In this document: positions 39,201-52,020 of the stretch, one piece after another | Layout: every line of letters begins with the position of its first letter | Position numbering within the stretch: the stretch's first letter is position 1 | Source of the DNA: Neelides folsomi | Lineage: Eukaryota > Arthropoda > Collembola > Neelipleona > Neelidae | Direction: 5' to 3' | DNA length: 64,000 nucleotides | NCBI GenBank assembly: GCA_034687125.1 | Contig: JAQGBZ010000158.1 | Location: forward strand, 78,794 to 142,793 | Translations under genes and position numbers: made by a program | The notes under the pieces: generated by a model | The model's input: the letters and a program-made list of their open reading frames with translations, nothing else | Told to the model about the DNA's origin: nothing | The model's database searches: none

Positions 39201-40217
39201 TATGATGGTCCGAGTGTCGGAGGACCGATCCAGTTGTGAGATAATTGATTGTTAAGATATTAATCGAGAAATTAATTGGTGGAGAGATTAAACTTAAACT
39301 TTCTCTTTCAATGGGGATCAAACAATGTAGAAGTTATTTCAAGGGGGTCGAAAACCGGATTTCTGCCATGAAACCCCCAAACCCAAAACTTTCTCAACTT
39401 ATGATCCCCATAATGATTACACAATTTAAAGGTCCTATGTGAAAATCAACTCAAATCAAAATCCTCAACAAAAATCAAAATTCAACCAAATCCCACAAAA
39501 CTTTTCAATATACCCAAAAGGATAAAAATTATTTTGATAGAAAAATTGAATTACGATATTTATATTACATAATATATGTAATATTCATAATATTGCATAA
39601 ATACTCATATAATACACTTATATGTAGAATGTATTAATACTGTGTATGAAATAATTTCTATTTTGAATTTGTAAGGCTTGGAATTGAATTGAATTGGAAT
39701 GAATAAACTTTGTGTTGGTTATTGTTCTTGTGCATTATTGGAATTAGAAATGATATCTTTTGAGTTCCCCCTTTTGGAAGTGTCTGGATTAATATGTGTA
39801 AGTGAGGTTTGAAAGAGATAATGGTATTTATATGGGGAAGTTTCTCCAGTTTAAGACAATTCATTCCATCCACGGGGTTGACTTTCATTATTTCATTTCG
39901 GCCTTTCAACTCGCCCCGAGACAAAAGTGAAACGGAATGAAACCCCTTGAGAAAAACAAACTCTCACTTTTCACACATTTAATAAATACCCAAAACATCC
40001 AGGACATAAAACCATCAAAGATAATTCAATTCAAACCCTCAACGACGCTTTTACTCAATTTCCTAATTGCACATTCACCAATTTACTTCAATTTTACCAT
40101 TTTACTCCTAAAATGAAATTGGGTAAATTATTACAATTTTTCTTCCATGTATTCTTCCATTGCTCAATTCTCCAAATGTATTTTTTTTATAAATAAAGCT
40201 AAAATGTACAAAAAAAT

Positions 40218-40298
40218 AATGGCAGAATTTAGCCAGGTATGTACAATAGCAGAATTTAGTCAGAAATGTATAATAACAGAATTTAGTCTTATATGAAT
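40218..40298. repeat. Minisatellite, 27 bp x 3
   Basis: Three tandem 27-bp units at 40218, 40245 and 40272, each beginning AAT and containing CAGAATTTAG(C/T)C. Confidence 0.85.
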
Positions 40299-41319
40299 AA
40301 AAGTAAGGGGGAGTATTTAAGCGAATTAAATCTAGTGGAATTTAGAATTTAAATTATTTTGGTAGTGAAAGGAAACGGAGATGAAATAGATATCGGAGTT
40401 TGGAATTAAAAGGAATTGAATATTTGGCGTTAATTAATAATTAAGATTTCTCGATTTAGTTGTAATCGGATGTGGAGGAGTTTGGTGAAAGGAATTAACA
40501 TGAATGGGGCGGGTTTATTCAAATCCTCCCCGAGCTTCGTAAGAGTCTTAAGATTCTCCATTTGGATTTTGGACTGGAAGTGGGATTGAAGTAAAAGAGG
40601 GGCAGATAAGGAGTTGTGTATGTGCGAAATGAACTTTGCTCATTCGAGTGGAGTTGGGGAAGACGGCAGAGTTTAAATCCGATTCTCCTTTTAATCTCAC
40701 TCTCATTATTTCATCAATTCACTTCGCTCAAACAACAAACATCTTTACTTTCTTTACACATCAAAATTCAAACATTTCTCAAACCTTATTTTAATTTCCT
40801 TCCCTTTGTGTTCAAATCTATTTAATAAACTTAAAATAATTTTACTACTATTCAGTAATCCATACACAATAAATATATATGTATTTGAACCATTTCATAT
40901 TTAATAAAATTTCCATATATTTTTTTAGTCTTAAGATGGTATTTATATTTTAGCATAATACTACGCATCATTTAATATTGTCTTTGTTGAGATTCTTGTG
41001 AAGGAGTGAAAGGAAAGTTTTCATTTGCATACATTTGGTAAAAGTAAAGGGAGTGAGTGAGGGTCGTGACGTGAGTGGAACGTGTGGAGTTTTGAATCTT
41101 GAGAGTTTCAATGCGGGCATCGGAGGAAGTGGAAAGTAGGAGTTGTGAGTCTGGATTAATTATTTTGTACTCGGATTATATTGTAATTAATTCGAGGCCG
41201 TTCGGTATTCATAGTGGGGAGGAAGTGGTGCCTCTGGAGTTCTTAATCTTCAACCGACTCCCCCTTCATTATAAGAAACCTTCCTTCAATTCACTTTATA
41301 CAATCCTTATATTCGTCCT

Positions 41320-41560
41320 CACCATACATCCTTCTTCATATACCATACATTTCTCCTTCATACATTTCTCCATATATTTCTCCTTATATTCTCCATACAT
41401 TTCTCCATACATTCTCACTCACTCAGTATATGTATTTCTCCTTACATTTTCAGTATATTTCTCTTTAAGTTCTTAGTATATTTCTTCTTATATTCTTAAT
41501 ATATTCTCCTTATATAAGTACTATATTCTCAGTATATTTCTCCTTATATTGTGAATATTG
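41320..41560. repeat. Degenerate CATACATTTCTC / TATATTTCTCC array
   Basis: Irregular tandem units (CATACATTTCTC, TATATTTCTCCTTATATTCT, CAGTATATTTCTC). Same family as the array at 24838. Confidence 0.65.
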
Positions 41561-42551
41561 CGAAGAGTATTTAGTCCCTATATTTTCAAATGGTTTTCTA
41601 TGTGAGGATTTCTTGGTCCCAAACCTCGGGGTCGGATTAAAAGCGAGGAGACTCCAGGAATTACTTTTGCATTAATTTCTTCCACACACATAGAGAGGGA
41701 CATGAGGCTGGCGGAGGAGCTCATTTGCATACAACCCGCGTCTCCCCTCATATCCATATGTACACATACTCTCTATACTCCTCCCAGTCTCCTCCACTTG
41801 GAGGAGATGGGTGGGATATATGAAGAAGCAGTTGAGCAGACAATGGGAGGAAATGAGAGAAATTCACCAAATACACTTCGTCGCTTAATGAAAACCCAAC
41901 CACCTTCAATCCCTTCCAAAAAGAGCAAAGACATTTCCTTCACACTTTCACCAACCTTCAAAATTCAAACATTTCTATAAGATGAAATTTAAGAACATTC
42001 AATTCCTTAAGAATAAAACTCATTACACGGTAGAAGTAATATTAATGAATGTAAGCATATATGAATATTCTGAATATATGAATATATGGATATGTATTGT
42101 GTGGATATATAACATTTATGAAATTGTAAATTAAAAGTGGTGGTAAAGGTGCACGTTTTTAAATATGTACCATGAGTTTGGGAGAGGAGGAAACGTGAGG
42201 TAATTAAAAGATGTAAACATTTTGTCTCAATGGACTAAAGTCCTTACAATAAACTTGTAGTGTTATATTCCCCCTTCCTCCACTTTTTACACTTCAAATA
42301 TTCTTATCAACATTCTGACTGCAAATCATTTTCCATAGGAGATCTTACATAATCTCATGTATTTTGGAGTGATGTTCAGATATTTTAAGGATACCTGTAT
42401 AATATTACAATTCATATATTACATACAAGATATAAGTGGTGTGTATAGTTGGACTATGAATATATGATATGTTGGAATATATCAGTGGTTGGATATTGAG
42501 TTGATGTATGATATTGAGTAGATATATTGTATGATACTGACTTTAAGTAGA

Positions 42552-42609
42552 TATATTTTGTTAAGAAGATTATATCACATTATATTTTGTTAAGAAGATT
42601 ATATCACAT
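42552..42609. repeat. Perfect 29-bp tandem duplication
   Basis: Two identical adjacent 29-bp units, each starting TATATTTTGTTAAGAAG. Identity implies a recent origin. Confidence 0.9.
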
Positions 42610-43179
42610 TTGGTTGTATAGTTGAAGTAAGATGCAGGAGATGTGAGAGATATTTAATAATTCATAGGGAGAAGATGAAGACTCTGCGAGACAAATTGGG
42701 AGGAGAACAATTGAATACCTCCCGCCATTACTTTTTATACCCCTCAATGTTAGGAGGGAATATGGTAAATACTCCCGCTCCGACTCCCTCATCATATTAC
42801 ATTCAAAATATCCTCTTCCTTTATTTAACCTATTTACAAAATTTTAAATTTCTACTCTTTACCTCAAAACCCGCTTTGGACCTTTTAAATTCATAGTCTG
42901 TAGACAGACAAGTAAAGTTAAGTTACGTTTGCTAAAAGAATCTTTTATTTAAATTCAAACCCCGCTTTATAATCAATCCCTAAATTCTAAATTCTAAATC
43001 TAAATTCTAAATCTACCTTCTAATTATCGTTAAATTCAAAATCTCCCGCTCAATCATCAGCAGTTAAATTCAAAATCTTGTGAACAAATTAAACCTAAAT
43101 TCGAAAATCCTCTAAATCCTCCCCAAGTGTTATTTTAATTAAAAAGATCTACCATAGGTACTACAGATATATGGGTATG

Positions 43180-43744
43180 TACAGGGAGGGCCATAAGTAT
43201 CTTTCTTTTTTTAATCAGCTCGTATCTCTTTTAATTTTAATTAATTTTTCTAACATTTGGCAATGGTAATGCTTATATATTATATAATATATTCAGTAAT
43301 ATTATTTTGTCGCTTGAGCTTCATCAGCTTCGAGGCAGCGTTGCAAACACAAACAAACGACAGCTTCACATCTACGTTTGCACATAGCAACCTGAACTTC
43401 TGCAAACGCTTCGACTATTCCAGCCTGATTTCATCAAGTGTTGATGGAATCTTGGCGTAAGCTTTGCTTTTGGCAAAACCTCATAAAAATAAGTCTGGAG
43501 AGCGTGGAGGACATGGAAAAGCGACTCGTCGGGCCCCGTCCTATCCATCGCGTTACAAACTTCGCGCTTTCTCAAACAAAAGTAGCTGTCGTTTATTTAT
43601 GCTTTGACCAAATCTGTTTTTAGTTTGCTTCATTGTAGATGGATATATTTAACATAAATCGCCGATGCTTAAAGATTTTTATCTTTAATCACATTAAAAT
43701 GGTTGCCAATTAAAAAAAGAAAGATACTTATGGCCCTCACTGTG
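43180..43744 (-). mobile_element. Decayed mariner-like (Tc1/mariner) element
   Basis: A 560-bp element with terminal inverted repeats of about 32 bp. The left end starts CAGGGAGGGCCATAAGTATC and the right end mirrors it (GATACTTATGGCCCTCACTG), with a TA at the left flank. The minus strand keeps the C-terminal part of a mariner-type transposase: PRSPDL, then GFAKSKAYAKIPSTLDEIR, matching the family's 'PxSPDLxPxDFFLWG...KSKVY' and following helix. It is interrupted by stops, and the N-terminal two thirds are deleted. A truncated relative is at 12711-12953. Confidence 0.8.
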
Positions 43745-44669
43745 CAGATATGTACCTATAAAGTATTGTATAATAAAAGTACTAATGGATTTCTCTAAGG
43801 CTTAACGTATAAGTATTTTGATTATTGTGAGTGTGAGGATAATTGAAAAGATAAAAGGAAAGTTTGCACACATGAAATGATAAGATTTCCAATTGAGTTT
43901 GAGAAATTTGAAGACATCGGATGTCTCCACTTAGCCAAACTTATTTTGTTTGAATCTTTGAGTCCCAACGAGACGATTTTCCGTTCTTTCGTCTCGGATC
44001 TTTTGGATCTGCTCAGGGGGGCTGAGAAATTATCAAAATCCTTCTTTCCACATCACACATCTCCCTCTTGGCTAAACTCATCCAATTATCCATTTATGCA
44101 TAAGAAATTCCACTTTGACATATCCCATACTTAGAAATATACCAAATACAACTAGGGTATAAGATATAATATATTTAAATGTAACAATACAGGTGTGTAT
44201 TATATATGTATAAAATTTCTTTTTTATTTTTTTTATCCTAAAGATGTATGTGTGTGTAATTGTAAAGAAAGTTTCCGAGGAAATAACGCGGTTGAGATTT
44301 AACAAGCTAAAATTGAGAGATGAATAAAAGGTCTTTATGGGAATCTTCACATATCATTTTCATATTTAATCTATATTATGTATAATACGGATCATATTCA
44401 TAAATGCATAAATTCATAAATGTATATAATATACATAATATACTCATTGTTGCTTAACGTTATCATAGTTTAGAATATGTAAAAACGCTATTGTTGGACA
44501 ATTTATAGCACTGTTGCTAAGGAACTATCCAACTTAAACCATTGTTACCAATGTGGCTCATATCATAAATACCTGTATATATATATAAATATATTTTTAT
44601 ACAATATAACTGATATTTTATAAAGATTTTCCATGTATGTTATATAAAAAGGAGTATGTGAATTTGTAC

Positions 44670-45117
44670 CTTGTTCACGGTATTTATAAATTGAGGGCCG
44701 GCGTCTTCCGTCTCCTTCTCAATTTGTGGAGGTTCACGGGGAATTAAAGTCAATTATCCTTTTAACATCCAAGTGGAACTTCCAATGAGCTCCTGTCAAA
44801 CTCCCAGGTCTAACCATGTCCAACACACACAACACATCCAAAAGATTCTCACCAATCCAAGAAGGAAGTTTCTTCACATTCACTTCAACTCACACTCACA
44901 CAATTAGCAGGTGGAGGAAACACAATGGAAAGATCCTCTTTAGCAGATACTTAGAAACGCCTTAGCAACTCTGTCAAATTACTTCTCTCTTTACAACAAC
45001 TTCTTAGCAACAACTTATGCACCAACAATGTTTTAGGTAACAATGTCCAACCCCTTAGCAACTATGATCAAATCCTTAGCAACGACGACGTTCAACGTCA
45101 CCACGGCAACCAACGGG
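44670..45117 (-). other. Candidate 5' non-coding exon, possibly lov
   Basis: On the minus strand a TATA box (45147-45141) is followed by about 445 bp of more GC-rich sequence ending at a donor (GAACAAG|GTACAA, exon end 44670). It contains no long open frame on the minus strand. It contains several GTTGCTAAG words and an X-box-like palindrome at 45097-45110. A non-coding first exon of the next minus-strand gene (lov) is the simplest reading, but it is unproven. Confidence 0.3.
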
Positions 45118-45140
45118 AATTCAGCAGAGTGGAAAGCGTT

Positions 45141-45147
45141 TTTTATA
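45141..45147 (-). promoter_or_regulatory. TATA box candidate
   Basis: TATAAAA on the minus strand, about 30 bp upstream of the proposed start near 45115. Confidence 0.35.
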
Positions 45148-47902
45148 GTCTTTCTCTTTCCTTTCCAATTTTCACTTTATAGGCTTATTTAATAGCCTCG
45201 CAAATTATAGTCCTTTTTTGCACATTGGGAATTTATAACTTGTGGGAGTTTATATAATTTATTTTAAAGGAAAAATAAAATTTTTAATATTTTTGACTTT
45301 TGGGATTTTTTTAGCAACCAAAGTATTTCATATAGGAACTTGATTTGATTATAAATGTATCATGCGTAATTCATGTAAGAATTTGCCAAACAGTTCATTA
45401 CTTATGGATTTATACAAAGGCGGCTTTCATTTCCATCTTGACTTTTTTCCCTTTTCGTGGCCTTGTTATGTCTATAGCTTATCAATCTCTTAAATATGAA
45501 CCAAATCACTTTTTTAACAATATTTCTATTTTAACTCAATAAGGTAATATAAGTTAATATTAATACTCGTATAATATTTTTACACAGATTTTGTGAATAT
45601 TTTACTTATGATATGCAATTGGCAATTTCCCTCAAGTTGATGCGTTTATATAGGAAGAAGAATGTTTGAAGAATGTTGAACAACTTTTGATCTCATTTCC
45701 GATTTGTCCAAATCTGCGTCTCAGACTCAACTTATTCAGATGTTCAAAGGTTCACTATTGTTGTCCAACTATGTTTGAACTATTCAAGTTTAATATTCAA
45801 TATTCAAATTTGTATTTTGACGAGGGGGTTGTGAAGTGCAACCCTGGAATGTTAATGGTTTAATAGTAATGGAGTAAAATGCTAATACTCCCAGTGTGAA
45901 CACAGATCACATGTGACCACGTGTGTGTGGAGTGTTGGGCTTAATTCATTCCTTACGCAACACTTTTGTTATTCACATCAACAATTAAAATCAACAACTT
46001 AAATCACAATCGTCAATAGCAACACAAACTTAAAAACGTTCTTTTTGGTCTTTTAAGACTTGTAGCACAAAAACCAGGGAACGTTTAAAATCTAACACAG
46101 TTTAATTTATTTACAATGAAATGTTTGATCTTTAAATAAAAGTATTTAAAAATCTTTAAAAGTTAAATATTTAACAATGGACAGTTTTCTTTATGGATCA
46201 AATCTATATAAAGAAATGTTATTGTTGAATTTGATCAAGTTTTATTGGATTGATTTAATGAATTTGGATTGTTTGGAAGAATCTAAAACTCTGTTGAATT
46301 GTCGGTTCTATTTTTTGAGTGTTCGGTGAGAGTTGTTAAGTTGTGAGGAGTAAAGTGGAGTGGAGGGATTGAGATTTGGGGTGACAAGAAGAGATACCTG
46401 TCCATCCTATGAACCCAATACTCCCGTCTTTACCTCAGGGACGATGACAGGTGAGAGGGGCGATTTCCCCCAACCCTCCGCTCATCTTCAAATATAATCG
46501 GCCTCCTTTAAGGCACCACATCAATTTCATTTTATACATAAATACAATACATAAATACATACATGCTACATGTACAATAATATAATTTTAATATATTATA
46601 TGAAATCATACAATACGGTACTTTGGTATAAATACACATTATATATATTTATTTGTATAATACAAATTGGTATGTAATTGTAATAGTTATCATATTTTAT
46701 AACTAGGTGTATGAAGACTGATTGTGAGTGAATGGTTATACTGTATCCATATGAGATACTGGATACATATGTATGAGTTGTATATGAGTTGTATATAGTT
46801 ATATATGAGTTGTAACTGCTTTTCTATTTTTTGAATTTATGCCTCAAGTGCCATAAATGAAGAGGTCAAAAGTTAAAAACCTTGAGACATCAAAATTGTG
46901 TAAGTTGAGGTAAGAAAGGTTTTGAGACATTTGGAATCAAAAGTTCATGGATTGACAACTGACAGACTTTTGTATGTAGGATAGGAATATTATATTGGTT
47001 TATGAGATCCGCGTCTGGGTGTGATAATAAATTGTAAAACTCACCTTTTCTCCTCCTCAATGGGACCAAAGGGAACAAAGGACTTGTTTTGACTCTCCAC
47101 GAGACCTCGATGTCTCAGACTTATTAGAAAGGATGGGAGAAAGAAAACATTCTTCCAAATAACTCCACATATCCCTTTCAATTATCATCAAGGTTGAAAC
47201 TACGATAAACACACCTTACATAAACAAGTATCACAAATATGTTTAAATATCTGTAGAATTTAAACATTTAATGTTAAACATTTATAAATATTAGATGTAT
47301 TTTACACTTAAATATATGTATTTTATATGTAACATGTAACATGTAAATATAAATAAAGTAAAAGTTTTATTAATTTAAAAACCTTAAACTGTTCAAACAT
47401 ACACATATGGTTTTGGGGAACTTTTTCTCATATTCTTTTTGGTGGTATTTTCATAGCTGAACATGAAATGAATTCTTTTGTTGGCTTCTACAAATTCCAC
47501 ATGCACACGGGAGGGAAATGGGAAATGAAAATAACTCCCATTCTCCATCACAATTATAAGAGCAAATAATAATTAATCTTCACATCGCACGGCAAAACAT
47601 GTGGAACACATTCGCATAATCATCATCATCACAATTCAATTTACTAATTCATCATCAAAATCCAAATACTATTATAATTATACTTATTTCATATTTTATA
47701 TATACAAAATAAATATACAAAACATTTCCCCATATAGTGAAAGTCGACACATGTTATACAACAATTTTTCATACACTATTCACTAAACATTTTCCATTCA
47801 ATTTGTACATTTTTTCCAATTAGCCAAAATTTTAAGCAAATGACATTTTTGGTTATATATAGGTTTTGCTTGCGGTAAGTCGTTTATGTTTGTGTAAGTC
47901 TG

Positions 47903-47922
47903 TATATATATATATATATATA
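47903..47922. repeat. TA dinucleotide microsatellite
   Basis: Ten perfect TA units. Confidence 0.9.
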
Positions 47923-50900
47923 TTTGTAATATACTTGGAATGTAGGATATATATATATCTATATGTTTGTAAATATGGTATACATATCTGAATATGAGAT
48001 GATATTTAAGTAATATGTATGATATAATTAATGGAAGTCTCATGAAGGTATTTTTATGAAAATGAGTTTGAGAACATTAAAGGCTTTTTGTTGCCATTAT
48101 TGGTGGCATGTGAGGTTGAATTAGGAAAAGTCTTCAATTAAGCTTTGCGAATCCCATTCGACCATTCCCGTAATTATCCCAATGTTCATCCTCATTTGGT
48201 CTTTCCACACATGACAGACAAACATTTACGTGTTTGGTTCGATGCAAGCATCGTAATTAATAGGAAATGTATGGAAATGGGAATTAATAATGTAATGAGA
48301 TCAAAATGTGGTGGGTTCAAATCTCCCTTTGTTAATCACAATATATGGAATTATTATGAGGAGAAATTACATTAACTCCTTAACCATATTTTACCATATA
48401 TCATATACAATACATACAATACATATTCCATGCTTAAATATTTTTATTCCTATATTCATTTATCTACATTATTTATATGATATAATTGTACTATTCATAG
48501 ATATAAGTTTATGTATTTCCCATAATGTGTGTGTGTGTGGATGTGTGTAATTAGTAAATACACATCCACACGCCATGGATTTAACTATGAATTATTGAAT
48601 AATAATCATTTTGACTCCATGAGTTCTCAAACCCAACACATGCACACACTACATAAATTGTTTCACTTAAATACATTTCACTAATTCAACGTGTAAATAT
48701 TTCCCTATGCAGTCCCATATGTATTTTATCTTTCCACTTTCTAGAATCTATTACCTCAATCCCCAATTAGAAGATCCATACAAAACATTATAATTATTAC
48801 AGGTACATAAAAATACAAATTATGCATATCAGCCTATAGTTACAATCTTGACATTTGCCTTATGTGTATAAAATACAAAGTCGGACTGATATTGCTAATA
48901 TATTGCTTATGTATTGCTTATACTAATTGCAAGTGTACTATTTATTTATACACACTCTTTTCTATATTTATAGAAGAGTGCTCTAAATACTGTACATACA
49001 TGGTTACCATGGCTATTAATATTTGGATGTGATGTTTAGAGCATTTAAATTTTCTTGTTGTTATCACAATAGTTTTCATTATTATCATTTCCAATCAGAT
49101 GTGTAAGAATGTGAATTTAATGTTTTGTGCCCATGTGGGTTGAAGAATTGAACAAATGAGCCCAATTGAAAATCATTCTTTACACCATGTATGTAAATAA
49201 TGTAAACTTCGCTTCCAGAAAGTAATACATGAGAATGGAATCTGAATACTAAACATATATATATGTATATTGTATGGAGTGAACGTATGTGTTCTGTGTG
49301 GTGATAATGGTAATATGTGAATAATGAGTAATCAGAGAGGTATTATGATCATTATGGACATGTTTGGACATTTTGAACGTGTGGGGACTTTGGTTGTGCG
49401 AGATGTCTTTGGGGGAACCGCTCCACATAATGATTACCTTAATTATGATCATGAGCCTCCATTGTGATTAATGGTGAAGTCGGATTTACAACTTGAGAAA
49501 TCCCTTCATTAATCATAATTGATTTCATTAAATTTAAACTCCATCCTGATTAAATATTCTTATTATACAACCCATACATATACCTACCCCATGTTTTGCA
49601 TATATCGATTCACACACAAATTCGGAATACTGATATCACTCATGTGATTAATAATCATTAAGCCCAGGTTATAGTCACTGTCTTTTACTCTATGTCCTTA
49701 CAAGTCGTATTTAAATATGTCGCCTGTTATATACTATATAAAGCCCAGGTTATATACAGTATAAATCGCCAGGTGTAATACTGTATGAATATACAGTATA
49801 ATATCCTATATTTTATATAAGACAGGATTTAGTCCAATATAGCGTAGTTTATTTGACTATATAATCTCATGTTGATATAAAGCGGGGAATTTGAGTCGGT
49901 GTATACCATATAATATGGTACACCCTGCGAGTCTATATTATATATGGGATATGGTGTAAGTGTGAGGGTGTAGGTGATTTCTTAAGTCTTGGTGGTTGTT
50001 GATGATGAGGAATCTCCCGGGAGGAGTTTGGCCCAGACTTCCAAATGAATTCCCTCATCAATAGAGATGTCCATTATGCATGAGGGAGGAAGAACATCAG
50101 CCGAGAACCTCCAGCTCCATATTAATTTTTACATCTCCCCTCCCAAATTAACCACACACAAACCCTGGATTTATAATTCAGCCCAACAACGCTTCCACCA
50201 AAGTCCAAAACTCCAAAATCATCCAAATCACGTCCAACGGCACAAGTTTACATATTTCAAACATACGCCGGAATAACCATCTTATACGCCACATTAAATA
50301 TATATTAACACTTTACGACAATTTCTATTCTTTACTTCCTATATACATAATATAATATGTAATATCATAATTTCACAATATATGGTACAGTTAATATATG
50401 GTAACTTTATCCATTATAATGCATTAAATATATTCCACCTACGCAGATTATAGACTATTATACTAATATATAAACTAACCATGCAGAATTTGGATATTTT
50501 ACCATTTGGATTAAGAAAGATTTGAATTGTTTAGATGATGAAACCGGAAGAATCAAAACTTTCATTTCCCAACAAACCATTCACTTTAGAATTAAAATTA
50601 ATACATGCTAAAAGATACATTATAGATTAAATAGATTAAATTACATATTTAATAAATCCTTTAAATAAATACAAAAATTTTAATTAACAAATACTTAAGT
50701 AGAGGAGTTTTAATAACCGTTAATTAATTAATTTCCAAATGTTTTTTATCCTTTGATAAAGTTACAAAATTGAAGGCTCTAAGTTAAGAATATTTACATA
50801 AATTTAGTCAGAATAAATTTTTCGCGATCTTTTTGAAGGTTTCGGGGAGTTTTGGTGGCAAGGAAATTGTGAGAGGACAAATGAGGTTTTGTGTATGGAG

Positions 50901-50945
50901 ACGATGAGGGTTTTTGTAATTTGGGTAGGTTGTTTGGTAAATGTT

Positions 50946-50981
50946 ATCTTTTGGAGTATCTTTTGGAGTATCTTTTGGAGT
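50946..50981. repeat. Minisatellite, 12 bp x 3
   Basis: Three perfect units of ATCTTTTGGAGT. Confidence 0.9.
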
Positions 50982-51884
50982 AATGGGATGAAGTCGGTGG
51001 GGGTGATGAGTTCCCTTCAACATCTCACAAGATCCGGAGAAGATCATTTTATTAATCTCTCTTTATAAATATGAATCTCATTTATTCTCAATTTCACATT
51101 CGGAGCAGACCCGAGTTGATGAGAATTCTCAAATCAAAATCTCTTCAGAATCCAAAATTCACTTCAAACATGTTATTAAACAAATCCCTGAACTTATATA
51201 CTTCAATAACACATCTACAATTTATACAATTTATATTCCATACAATTTATACAAAGTCATCCTTGCAATTTATACAAAGCTTACAATTTAAAATATTATT
51301 GTATTTAAAATATCTACCTAACATTTGTAAGTCAAACATTCCCGCAATAATTATAACTTGAAACAAATAATTTTAACTGTGAGAATAATTGAGAATAAAA
51401 AAAGAATAAAAGAGAATATCTATGAGATAATTAACTTTATAATGTAACCATAGGAACTAACAAGGCGGGTATTTTCAAATTGCTTCATTCTGTTAATATA
51501 GCAGTTTTAAATCCTTGGTTAATTTAAATTGTAATTGAAGTCAACAGAGACCTTTCTGATCTCAGTATTTATTTACCACTTTGTGAGAGGAAAAAACAAG
51601 AATTTTGAATTGGATGGTTAGCAGGGCGGGGATTTACACCCTTCATGTAAGTGGAGTGGAGTAAAGGTATCATTTAAAATTAAAGGTAGCTGAGTACGTG
51701 AGTTCTGTTGATTTATCATTGTTGTCTTTGGGGAGTGAAAAAGGAGGGAATTAAAAGAAACTTCTTTTACGGCCCTTGTAAATAAGAACAGTAAGGAATT
51801 ACAGCACCCTTTGCCATGACCCAAAGACCCTTCAGTCTTCAGTCCCTTCGCCCCCAAACATACAATTACTATCTATTGATACCT

Positions 51885-52020
51885 GTACATAGATTGGACA
51901 CTTATAGATACATACCTGTAGATTGGATACCTTTAGATACATTTATTCACCTAGGATACCTTTAGATACATTTAGTTAGGATACCTTCCGGTTGGATAGC
52001 TTTAGTCACCTGGGTTACCT
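51885..52020. repeat. Imperfect minisatellite around GGATACCTTTAGATACATTTA
   Basis: About five degenerate units built on GGATACCTTTAGATACATT, with insertions and changes (ATACCTGTA, GGATAGCTTTAGTCACC). Confidence 0.75.

Larger units (their letters stand above)
33246..44669. other. Gene desert or long 5' intron of lov
   Basis: No supported coding exon over 11 kb. Contents seen: X-box-like 14-mer at 38404, CAGGATTTAGTC at 38885, 27-bp triple repeat at 40218, pyrimidine array at 41320, 29-bp duplication at 42552, mariner-like element at 43182, and repeated islands with G-rich then C-rich plus strand (for example 37340-37710, 38480-38880, 41040-41300). If the exon at 44670 belongs to lov, this whole stretch is its first intron. 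Confidence 0.45.

Noticed and set aside
48300-48330. GGGTTCAAATCTCCC, reminiscent of a tRNA T-arm
   Set aside because: The arms do not pair into a T stem and no anticodon or acceptor arm is found upstream.
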